Part shown: positions 1 to 6,027 of the stretch, piece by piece | Layout of the letters: the number at the start of each line of letters is the position of its first letter | How positions within the stretch are numbered: position 1 is the first letter of the stretch | Assembly: GCA_025923975.1 (NCBI GenBank) | Contig: JAICEV010000149.1 | Span: forward strand, 1-7,965 | Length of the DNA stretch: 7,965 bases | Origin: Propionibacteriaceae bacterium | Lineage (GTDB): Bacteria; Actinomycetota; Actinomycetes; Propionibacteriales; Propionibacteriaceae | Direction of reading: 5' to 3' | Program-made: the position numbers and the translations under genes | Notes under the pieces: model-generated | What the model was told of the DNA's origin: nothing | The model's input: the letters and a program-made list of their open reading frames with translations, nothing else | Databases searched by the model: none

Positions 1-167
1 GGCCGGTGGCGTGCTCCGGCACATCATGTGAGGTGAGTCGCTGCTCATCTGTGCCACGCCCAGTGGGTTGCCGACTTGGCCAGCCTGTGCGGAAGCGTAA
101 CCACCGCGTGTCAGAATCTGGCTACAGATCTCTGTCGTCCGTCACTCGGACCGCAACCGTAATTGCT

Positions 168-173
168 GAGAGG
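168..173 (+). promoter_or_regulatory. Ribosome binding site of the DUF6220 gene
   Basis: GAGAGG lies seven bases before the ATG at 181. It supports that start over the in-frame TTG at 163, which would leave the Shine-Dalgarno-like sequence inside the coding region. Confidence 0.6.
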
Positions 174-180
174 TACACAA

Positions 181-645
181 ATGAAGCAGATCTACCGGGT
201 TCTCGCGTATCTCGTCGCAGCCGGCGTGGCGGTGCAGGCTGGGTCCATCGCGTACGGGATGTTCGGCCTAATCAAGTGGATCGAGGGTGGCGGCACGCTC
301 GATCAGTCCACAGAACTCACGCCCGCGCTGGGTGGCTACACGGGATTTTCGTGGCATGCCATGGGTGGCATCTTCGTTCTCCCGGCTATTTCGCTGCTGT
401 TCTTGATCAGCTCGTTCTTTGCCAAGGTGCCGGGTGGCATCAGGTGGGCACTGATCGTGCTCGGGGTGACTGTGCTCCAGGTGGCGCTGGGTCTCTTCTC
501 CCATTCGGTGGCCGGACTGGGGTGGCTGCACGGCATCACCGCCCTCGCGCTCTTCGGGACCGCAACGATGGCCGGCATGCGCGTCAGCCGGGCAGTGGCC
601 ATCAAGGTTGAGGCAGACGAGCCGGTGGCTGCGCCTGCTTCCTGA
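181..645 (+). CDS. DUF6220-type four-helix membrane protein
   Basis: Predicted 154-residue integral membrane protein resembling the uncharacterised actinobacterial DUF6220 family; no enzymatic function is established. Four hydrophobic segments are visible, roughly residues 6-31, 60-80, 86-106 and 114-134, with a polar loop (about 32-58) between the first two and a charged C-terminal tail. Histidines sit in WHAMGG (H59) and LHGIT (H117) at the starts of helices 2 and 4. Such a paired-histidine pattern in a four-helix bundle can hold haem in other families, but that is only inference here. The ATG is chosen because GAGAGG precedes it at good spacing. Upstream bases 100-165 hold two small dyads that could be operators. 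The next gene, an oxidoreductase, begins 256 bases downstream behind a hairpin, so a shared operon is doubtful. The family name rests on overall resemblance and should be confirmed by profile search. Confidence 0.8.
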   Translation: MKQIYRVLAYLVAAGVAVQAGSIAYGMFGLIKWIEGGGTLDQSTELTPALGGYTGFSWHAMGGIFVLPAISLLFLISSFFAKVPGGIRWALIVLGVTVLQVALGLFSHSVAGLGWLHGITALALFGTATMAGMRVSRAVAIKVEADEPVAAPAS

Positions 646-680
646 TGCGGTCCATCATTGGTGCGCCGTTGAAGCAGTTC

Positions 681-697
681 CCGCAAGCGTTTTGCGG
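681..697 (+). terminator. Hairpin downstream of the DUF6220 gene, possible U-less terminator
   Basis: CCGCAA, a five-base loop GCGTT, then TTGCGG form a perfect 6-bp stem 36 bases after the DUF6220 stop codon. No T run follows, so it would be one of the tail-less terminators proposed for mycobacteria, or just a chance hairpin. Confidence 0.3.
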
Positions 698-742
698 ACC
701 CTGCTCCTCATGGCGGCGAGCCGAGCGATCGTCCCAATGATC

Positions 743-760
743 GGTCCGCGTACGGGGACC
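743..760. promoter_or_regulatory. 18-bp near-perfect palindrome, candidate operator
   Basis: GGTCC-g-CGTACG-g-GGACC is symmetric at 16 of 18 positions; only the 6th and 13th bases break the dyad. It lies about 140 bases upstream of the oxidoreductase start in noncoding DNA, a plausible place for a dimeric repressor site. No regulator gene is visible in the window and no promoter boxes are convincing nearby. Confidence 0.3.
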
Positions 761-888
761 TGACGCGTAATATCCAGCCGTTGTGCAGCAATGCCAGGAG
801 AAGGTCCCATTCCAGGGGTCGAGCTGAGGCGTGGCTGAAAGTCCCAACTTGCAAAAGCCACAGGCATCACAACGGGCCGTCAAATACA

Positions 889-897
889 AGAGGTGGG
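889..897 (+). promoter_or_regulatory. Ribosome binding site that decides the oxidoreductase start
   Basis: AGAGGTGGG ends four bases before the ATG at 902. The alternative GTG at 893 sits inside this purine-rich motif, so 902 is preferred. Confidence 0.6.
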
Positions 898-901
898 AAC
901 A

Positions 902-2041
902 ATGACGATGCGTGCTGTCGTGATTGGCGCTGGTTGGGCAGGGGAAGGCCACATTATCGGTCTGCGTGACGCAGGGGTTGAAGTGGTTGCCCTCTTTGGG
1001 CGTACGCCGGAGCCGACCTATCAACGGGCCGCCCAGCTGGGGATCACGGATGTCGGCTTTGACTGGCGGGCTGGGCTGGAGGAGTTGCGACCCGAGATTG
1101 TCAGCATTGCCACGCCTGCTGACTCGCATCGCAGCATCGCGGAGTTTGCCGCTGAACTGGGCTGCCACGTGGTCTGTGAGAAGCCTTTGGCAACGAACGC
1201 TGCCGATGCCCAGGCGATGCGGCAGGCGGTCGAGGGAACGGGACTGAAGCATGGCTATGCTGCGACTGGCCGCTATGCTCCAACTATCCAGCAAACTCGT
1301 CAGCTGCTGGCGGACGGGGTAATCGGGCGAATACGCGAGATTGAATCGTTCGCTCACTTAAACGTACCCATGTGGAGACTTCCGTACTGTTGGGTTCACC
1401 GCCTCGAACACGGCGGCGGAATGTTGAACAACCTCTTTACGCATCACCTGGCCCAGGTGCTTTATGTTACGCAAGGCGCAATGCATGCTGTCGCCGGTGA
1501 AGCACGCGTACTGAGCGACCAAGCCCCGGTTGGGCCTGCGATTCACGACTTTCGCCAACTCTTTGCCTTGGCGGGTACGTGGGATCCGGAGCAGGCCAAG
1601 GAATGGCGCGCTGCGAATGCGGATATGGCCTATACCGTCACTGCCGAAATTCGACTGGGCGACGGCAATCTCGCCAATGCACTCTTTCGTGCATCGGTCC
1701 TGGGATCAACTCCACAGCCGGAATTCCTAGTCTTTCATGGCGAGACTGGTTCCGTCTTTATGCGCGGTGTGTGGGCTGAGGATGATCGCATTCAGCGCTT
1801 GATGGTGAGCCAGCAGGGGTGGGAGGAAGTGCCGATTGCGGAGGCGATCACCTCTGGATTGCCGCAGGCCTCTAATCCTTTGCAGCGTTGTTGGAATCAA
1901 TTCTTCCGGGAGTTTGTGGCAGACGTGAAGGGAGAAGGGTACGCGGGATATCCCACCTTCCACGATGGCTACGTAGCAGCAGCAGTTATCGATATTGCAC
2001 GCAAAGGGTATGACGGCAAAGCCTTGCATTCTCGAGAATGA
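902..2041 (+). CDS. Gfo/Idh/MocA-family NAD(P)-dependent oxidoreductase
   Basis: A 379-residue soluble dehydrogenase of the glucose-fructose oxidoreductase/inositol dehydrogenase family, which oxidises or reduces sugars, inositols and related compounds with NAD(P); the substrate cannot be read from sequence. The N-terminal Rossmann fold opens with AVVIGAGWAG (residues 5-14, GxGxxG type). ATPADSH (70-76) and CEKPLATN (92-99) are the family's cofactor and substrate-edge motifs, with K94 as the expected catalytic lysine. GGGMLNNLFTHH (171-182) matches the family's GGG...D...H block, with the usual aspartate apparently replaced by asparagine and H181 or H182 available. Length is normal. A/T-ending codons (TTT, AAT, TAT, ATT, TTG, GAA) are much commoner than in the genes after 6000, suggesting different ancestry. 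The phosphotransferase gene starts 81 bases downstream on the same strand, so the two may be co-transcribed. No signal peptide is seen. Confidence 0.88.
   Translation: MTMRAVVIGAGWAGEGHIIGLRDAGVEVVALFGRTPEPTYQRAAQLGITDVGFDWRAGLEELRPEIVSIATPADSHRSIAEFAAELGCHVVCEKPLATNAADAQAMRQAVEGTGLKHGYAATGRYAPTIQQTRQLLADGVIGRIREIESFAHLNVPMWRLPYCWVHRLEHGGGMLNNLFTHHLAQVLYVTQGAMHAVAGEARVLSDQAPVGPAIHDFRQLFALAGTWDPEQAKEWRAANADMAYTVTAEIRLGDGNLANALFRASVLGSTPQPEFLVFHGETGSVFMRGVWAEDDRIQRLMVSQQGWEEVPIAEAITSGLPQASNPLQRCWNQFFREFVADVKGEGYAGYPTFHDGYVAAAVIDIARKGYDGKALHSRE
2027..2040. repeat. Perfect 14-bp palindrome over the oxidoreductase stop
   Basis: CATTCTCGAGAATG is exactly its own reverse complement and covers the last four sense codons (partly) and the first two bases of TGA. 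With no loop it is a poor terminator but a possible protein site for the gene starting at 2123. Coding constraint plus chance is the alternative. It shares TCTCGAGAA with a second inverted repeat at 2426-2447 inside the next gene. Confidence 0.35.
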
Positions 2042-2122
2042 ACAAGATGCGGGGCTTGGTTTGTTCGGTGCTGCACCACTTGGAATGCCAGGCAGCGTTG
2101 CAGGGAGAGGGTCGGCGCGACG

Positions 2123-2974
2123 ATGCAGGAGTCAGAGGTCCCCCGTGCGGTGGCTGCGGCCAAGTCGACGGCCTCATCACTTGGCTTGACAGCCGATGAG
2201 GCGTTCGTTCTTCATGACTCGAACAAGCTCACCCTGCGTCTGCTGCCTTGTGACGTCGTGGCCCGCGTGGCCCCCGTACCGCATCAGGTCGCACAGTTCG
2301 AACTCGAGCTTGCTCAGCAGCTCTTCGAATCCGGATGTCCTGTGGCTGCTCTTGAGCCTCGGGTGGAGCCACGCGTCTATGAGCGGGATGGCTTCGTGGT
2401 CACGCTGTGGACCTACTACGAGTCCGTGAGATCTCGAGAAATCTCACCAGCCGACTACGCCACTGCGCTTGCGCAGCTTCATGCCGGCATGCGCAAGCTC
2501 GATGTCGCGACACCGCACTTCACGGATCGAGTCGATCAGGCGCAACAGCTGGTGGCGAGCCGCGACGACACGCCGGCGCTCGCCGACGCGGACCGGGAGC
2601 TGCTCGGCGACACGTTACGAAGTCTGAGACGAGGGATCGGCGAGCGCGGCGGTGTCGTGCAGTTGCTGCACGGCGAGCCGCACCCGGGCAACGTACTCAC
2701 CACGAAGAACGGGCTGCTGTTCATCGACCTCGAGACGTGTTGTCGTGGGCCTGTGGAATTCGACCTTGCCCATGCGCCCGAAGAAGTCAGCGAGCACTAT
2801 CCGGGTGTCAATCAAGACTTGCTGCGCGAGTGCCGGATCCTCGTGCTGGCGATGATCACAGCGTGGCGCTGGGACCGAGGCGACCAACTCCCAAACGGGC
2901 GCCAGCTCGGCACAGAGTGGCTCAGCCAGATCCGAGCAGCGCTCGAACGCAATGGGCTGGATACCCAAGGCTGA
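2123..2974 (+). CDS. Phosphotransferase of the aminoglycoside phosphotransferase (APH/choline kinase) fold
   Basis: A 283-residue protein of the APH superfamily, which moves the ATP gamma-phosphate to small-molecule hydroxyls (aminoglycosides, macrolides, choline, homoserine and others). The substrate is not identifiable, and calling it a resistance gene would be unsupported. The diagnostic catalytic loop LLHGEPHPGN (181-190) supplies the catalytic acid/base position and metal-binding Asn, and LLFIDLET (198-205) carries the second metal-binding aspartate. ALAQLHAGM (115-123) is the family helix before the C-lobe. In the N-lobe the strand VVARVAP (45-51) has arginine where many members use lysine, and E61 or E63 could be the partner of the missing lysine; this may mean altered ATP contacts. 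The ATG at 2123 is preceded by GGGAGAGGG at a rather long spacing of about 12 bases. It sits 81 bases after the oxidoreductase stop and converges on the monooxygenase remnant. Codon use is GC-richer than in the oxidoreductase. Confidence 0.85.
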   Translation: MQESEVPRAVAAAKSTASSLGLTADEAFVLHDSNKLTLRLLPCDVVARVAPVPHQVAQFELELAQQLFESGCPVAALEPRVEPRVYERDGFVVTLWTYYESVRSREISPADYATALAQLHAGMRKLDVATPHFTDRVDQAQQLVASRDDTPALADADRELLGDTLRSLRRGIGERGGVVQLLHGEPHPGNVLTTKNGLLFIDLETCCRGPVEFDLAHAPEEVSEHYPGVNQDLLRECRILVLAMITAWRWDRGDQLPNGRQLGTEWLSQIRAALERNGLDTQG

Positions 2975-2985
2975 TCACCAGCCTT
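2967..2985 (+). terminator. Hairpin over the phosphotransferase stop codon
   Basis: AAGGCTG, loop ATCAC, CAGCCTT form a perfect 7-bp stem that contains the TGA (2972-2974). It is followed at once by the 10-bp palindrome CGAGATCTCG (2986-2995), with no T run. Its place between two convergent genes fits a terminator, possibly of the tail-less kind. Confidence 0.4.
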
Positions 2986-3085
2986 CGAGATCTCGTTGGG
3001 GTGCTGCTCCTGGACGCTTCCCACCCCTCAAGGGCGGCTACCGGAGCGACCGTCGTCGACCTGAATGACTTCTTTCGCGATCGGC

Positions 3086-4140
3086 TCAGCGGGTGTCGCC
3101 GAGCAGGGATGCCGATCTGACAGTTCGGACGTCGGCGGCCAGGGCCCGACGGATGCCCTCCTCACTGAGCCGCGGGAACCGGGTCAATTCCGCCAGCAGT
3201 GCATCCCTTACGCGCACAGCCGTGACTCGCTCCATGCCACACAGGCGCTGGAGCATCGCCGCCCCCTTCTGCACCCGTCGGGCGAGTGGACGCCGCCGCT
3301 TGTCGTACCCCACCAGGGCATCCGTCACCGATGGTGCCCGGCGAGTTCCACGGCTAGGACCACGGCGTCGACCAGGGCGCTATTCGCTCCCTGGCCCAGG
3401 TTCGGGGCCATGGCATGGGCTGCATCGCCGAGCAAAACCAGCCGGCCGGAAAACCAGCGCCGACAGTCCACCCGGCGGACGGTATTGACCAGCACGTCGT
3501 CGAATGACGACACCCGCTCCAACAGGTCTGCTGCGCCGGGAAGTACCCGCCGCCACTCTTGGCGGAATGCCCCAAGGTCGTGTCGAGCTACCGCGTCAGC
3601 CGCCCCGGCCACATGGGCTGCAGCCCAAAAGTAGATCAGGTCGCCATCAAGCGGTGCCTGGCCGAAGGATCCCAGCGGGGTCCAGTACTCCTCGAACCAC
3701 GGGCTGGCCCGACCCCTCACGATCGTGCGTACATAGCTGCTCCCCGATGACGCGGCTCTTGAAGCCACCTGTGCTGCGCACGGCCGAATTGACTCCGTCT
3801 GCACCCACGATGACGTCGGCCCGCAGGCCATCGAGCCTAAGTCTTGGCCGTTCTCGGTGATGGAGGTGATCGTCACTGCTCCGCTCGGGTCGGCGCTCAC
3901 CGCGGCGCACCCAAATCGTCTGTCGATGGAGGCCACGCCGGCGACGGCCTCAAGCAAAAGCCGGTGAAGCTCGGTACGACGGACCGCGATCCCGTGATCA
4001 AGCCCGGCGCCCAGATCAGGCATCCCGGCGGTCAGCAGCCTCCGGCCGGTAACGCTTCGAATCTCCATCCTGTCAATCCGCGCGCTCACAGCCTCCACAT
4101 CGGGTAGCAGTCCGAGACGCTCTAGGACCGCCCTGCCAGC
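3086..4140 (-). pseudogene. FAD-dependent aromatic-type monooxygenase, 5'-truncated with three frameshifts
   Basis: Remnant of a group A FAD-dependent monooxygenase (PHBH/salicylate hydroxylase-like), enzymes that hydroxylate aromatic or similar substrates with NAD(P)H and O2. Recognisable protein starts near 4137 with GRAVLERLGLL, which in intact relatives lies some 35-45 residues after the N-terminal GxGxxG; that FAD-binding start is absent. The first frame continues to about 3845. The family's GADGVNSAVR block (3805-3776) is only readable in the neighbouring frame. The first frame resumes near 3741 with SSYVRTIV and FEEYWTPLG, and includes the FAD/ribityl motif LVLLGDAAHAMAP (about 3441-3403). 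The C-terminus (VTDALVGYDKRRRP to GDTR, 3328-3086) again needs the second frame. The frame changes map to about 3836-3856, 3742-3765 and 3328-3342. Lack of a 5' end makes real decay likelier than sequencing error. The gene converges on the phosphotransferase and faces the truncated hydrolase across the 4140 junction. Confidence 0.85.
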
Positions 4141-4147
4141 CCGGCTG

Positions 4148-4669
4148 GTGACCACCTTTCTCGGCATGGGAATCATGTCCACCGAGTGGACGGTCCCCCT
4201 CAATCGGGTCTTCCTGCTCAACCCGGGCCAGGCCCTCGATGTCGGTGACCGCCGACTGCACTGCTTCCGCCCACCGCTGTTCGACAGTCCCTCGACGACC
4301 GGGTTCCTCGACGACCGGACCGGAATGCTGTTCAGCTCGGACTGCTTCGGAGCACCGATGCCGTCGGAGGAGCTGGCTACATCCGCCGACGTACGTGCGG
4401 TCGGCGACCAGATACGCGACCTTCAGCTGCTGTGGGCATCGGTCGATAGCCCCTGGGTGCACCAGGTCGACCCAGGAAGGTTCCGTGCCACGGTCGACCC
4501 ACTCCGCGCCATGGCAGCCTCCGCGATCTTCAGCACCCATCTGCCGCCTGTGCAGCAGCCGGACGACCGGCTCTACGAAACCGTGTTGCTGGCGCCGCAG
4601 GCTAACCCGTTTGTCGGCCCAGACCAGGCGGCACTCGATGCCGTGCTCGCAACATTCCAGCCTGGCTGA
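4148..4669 (+). pseudogene. Metallo-beta-lactamase-fold hydrolase, N-terminal half missing
   Basis: An open frame of 173 codons from a GTG, matching only the C-terminal part of MBL-fold proteins of the flavodiiron/ODP-like kind. NPGQALDVGDRRL and DSPSTTGFLDDRTGMLFSSD (residues 46-65) form the core strands, with D65 at the usual bridging metal-ligand position, and the late histidine in STHLPP (H131) fits the last ligand. The HxHxDH motif that holds the first metals, normally 60-100 residues further upstream, is absent: the DNA before 4140 is antisense to the monooxygenase remnant. The GTG has no clear Shine-Dalgarno sequence, so it may not be a real start. The protein, if made, should not bind its metal pair properly. 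Intact relatives are typically about 250 residues or more. The methyltransferase follows 114 bases later on the same strand, so the two may once have been one transcription unit. Confidence 0.75.
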
Positions 4670-4770
4670 GAGTGAGCAGGCGGTCGAATCGACTGGGCCT
4701 TTTGACCGACTCCCTCGCCAACCGACATGGGCGCGCCGACAGGTCGCCGGCTTCCTCGCCCACCAAGCAA

Positions 4771-4776
4771 AAGGAG
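4771..4776 (+). promoter_or_regulatory. Ribosome binding site of the methyltransferase gene
   Basis: AAGGAG stands seven bases before the ATG at 4784, a near-ideal site. It shows that the protein starts there and not at the in-frame upstream codon at 4727. Confidence 0.7.
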
Positions 4777-4783
4777 ATCATCG

Positions 4784-5386
4784 ATGAAAGCCTCTTACGA
4801 CTTGTGGTACCGAGTCGGAACTCCTCCATGGGTCGGGCACGCTCGATCGACGCTGGTCGAGATGGTCCAAACAGGTGACCTGCTGCCGGGCCGGGCGATT
4901 GACCTGGGTTGCGGCGAAGGGGACATCGCGATCTTCCTCGCTGAGCACGGTTTTCAGGTCACCGCAGTGGATTTTGCGCCTTCAGCCATTGCCAAGGCAA
5001 GGGCCAAGGCGAGCGACGCAGGTGTTGATGTTGACTTCGTGATTGACGACATCACAACACTCGCCACAGTGAGCGGCACATTCGACATCTTGGTGGACTA
5101 CGGCACATTCGACGACTTGAGCATGCGGCAGCGCGCTGCCTACATCGATCGAGTGACGCCGCTGGCAAAACCTGGCTCGAAGTTCTTGTTTTAGTGCTTT
5201 GAGTGGGAAGTCAAGACATGGGAACGGCTTGCGTCGGCAATAGCGCCCGTCACTGGCATCGCACTGCAGCCGGGTGAAGTCGAACGTTGGTTCAGCAGCG
5301 CCTTCGATATCACGCAGGTTGCCGGCGAGACCGGCCTCAAAACCTGGCCCCGGGGCTGGGCTGCGTACCTCATGACCCGAAGATGA
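4784..5386 (+). pseudogene. Class I SAM-dependent methyltransferase interrupted by an in-frame TAG
   Basis: A small SAM-dependent methyltransferase of 200 codons with TAG at codon 137 (5192-5194). Before it: SYDLWYRVGTPPWVG (4-18), motif I AIDLGCGEGDIAIFLAEHG (38-56), VTAVDFAP (59-66) with the ribose-binding acidic residue D63, VDFVIDDI (83-90), and DILVDYGTFDD (101-111). After it, with no frame change, comes CFEWEVKTWERL and later GEVERWF and WPRGWAAYLMTRR, ending at TGA 5384-5386. Intact relatives commonly show an aromatic residue before CFEWE, so a Tyr codon TAC or TAT mutated to TAG is the simplest reading. Total length with the TAG read through is normal for the family. The 136-residue product keeps the SAM pocket but loses the last strands. 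The strong ribosome binding site is preserved, suggesting a recent lesion. Stop readthrough is possible but unsupported. The substrate is unknown. Confidence 0.8.
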
Positions 5387-5763
5387 TCGTGGCACTCGGC
5401 TCCAATCGGAGGGTGAAGTCAACCTGGCCGAGACGCGTGTCGGTGGGTCAGCCGGATCGGCACTTTTGTGCTGATTCATCTTCGGTACTCGGGCGCCCGG
5501 GTATGACTACTTGGCGCGGCAGGCGGCGACCTCGGACGCAACCGAGAAAGGTCACACCCGCGTCCGGTGACCGGTCCTCAACTGGGACGCGTGAGGAAAG
5601 TTGCCCCCCGCATCTCCCGAAGTACTTTCGCCAGGACACTGAGACCGACGGCATGCAAGAAACACGGATGCAGCCACGGAGGGTTCACGGACACAGCGCC
5701 GAATGTCTAAAAGAGGTTCCCCTTCCGCACACGGCTGCCACTGTCGAGGGGGCCGGTAGGGGT
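5387..5763. other. 377 bases without a recognisable gene
   Basis: Short open frames occur on both strands but none has a convincing start, ribosome binding site or familiar motif. A 31-codon plus-strand stretch (5475-5570, containing GYDYLARQAATSD) and a minus-strand stretch ending at 5578 (containing VLAKVLREMRGA) look mildly protein-like and could be worn gene ends. Neither can be assigned. No inverted repeats typical of an insertion sequence were seen. Confidence 0.5.
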
Positions 5764-5990
5764 CGGCAAGTAGTCCCAATATGGCGTTGCGCGGCGGACA
5801 TCGCCGGGGGCAAGGGCTGGTCGCACGAGCGGTACTTGCCGGACAGGAACCCCATCGCGAGCGGGCTACGGGCGAGTACGGCGAGGTCATGGGCCTCGCA
5901 GCGCGCTAGCGCATCTTCGTTGGCGCTGAAGACGTTCAGCTGCTGCACCGCGACGCATCCAGCGCCTGCGGCGAAGACGCGGCTTACCGC
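5764..5990 (-). pseudogene. Internal fragment of an aldo/keto reductase
   Basis: A scrap of a TIM-barrel aldo/keto reductase, the NAD(P)H-dependent carbonyl reductase family. SRVFAAGAGCVAVQQLNVFS (about 5987-5928) and LARCEAHDLAVLARSPLAMG followed by FLSGKY (to about 5832) match the region around barrel strands 6-7, where relatives read VQHQLNVF...SPLAMGLLTGKY; one residue is missing in the QQLNVF block. The next expected piece, LAPGDVRRATPYWDY (5814-5770), is readable only in a different frame, placing an indel at about 5815-5831. The catalytic D-Y-K-H residues of the N-terminal half and the C-terminal NADP-binding helices are absent, and stops follow. Only about 75 of roughly 320 residues remain. 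It lies just downstream of the tmsB stop on the same strand. It is certainly non-functional as an AKR. Confidence 0.75.
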
Positions 5991-6015
5991 GAGTGAGAGC
6001 TGCAGACCGGTAGCT

Positions 6016-6027
6016 CGCCCTAGGGCG
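6016..6027. repeat. Perfect 12-bp palindrome over the tmsB stop codon
   Basis: CGCCCTAGGGCG is its own reverse complement and contains the TAG stop of the minus-strand gene. It has no loop and no T run, so a terminator role is doubtful. GC-rich codons for Thr-Pro-stop could produce it by chance. Confidence 0.3.

Noticed and set aside
6..611. Long plus-strand open frame (201 codons) covering the leader and most of the DUF6220 gene
   Set aside because: Arg/Gly/Ser-rich translation with no familiar motif. It overlaps a clear four-helix membrane protein in another frame with a proper ribosome binding site.
893..901. GTG at 893 as start of the oxidoreductase
   Set aside because: It lies inside the purine-rich ribosome binding site of the ATG at 902.
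602..1357. Minus-strand open frame of 251 codons opposite the oxidoreductase start
   Set aside because: Composition is typical of an antisense shadow; the plus-strand Rossmann fold is unmistakable.
3328..3856. Programmed ribosomal frameshifting in the monooxygenase
   Set aside because: Three separate changes plus loss of the N-terminus, with no evident slippery-site arrangement, fit decay better.
4073..4540. Minus-strand open frame of 155 codons opposite the MBL fragment
   Set aside because: Antisense of recognisable MBL core motifs; no family-like sequence of its own.
5192..5194. Pyrrolysine-type recoding at the TAG
   Set aside because: No pyl genes or recoding context are seen, and small SAM methyltransferases of this type are not known pyrrolysine enzymes. 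A Tyr-to-stop mutation is simpler.
5387..5763. Insertion sequence remnant between the methyltransferase and the AKR scrap
   Set aside because: No transposase motif, terminal inverted repeats or target-site duplication could be found by eye; the mildly protein-like stretches are too short to assign.
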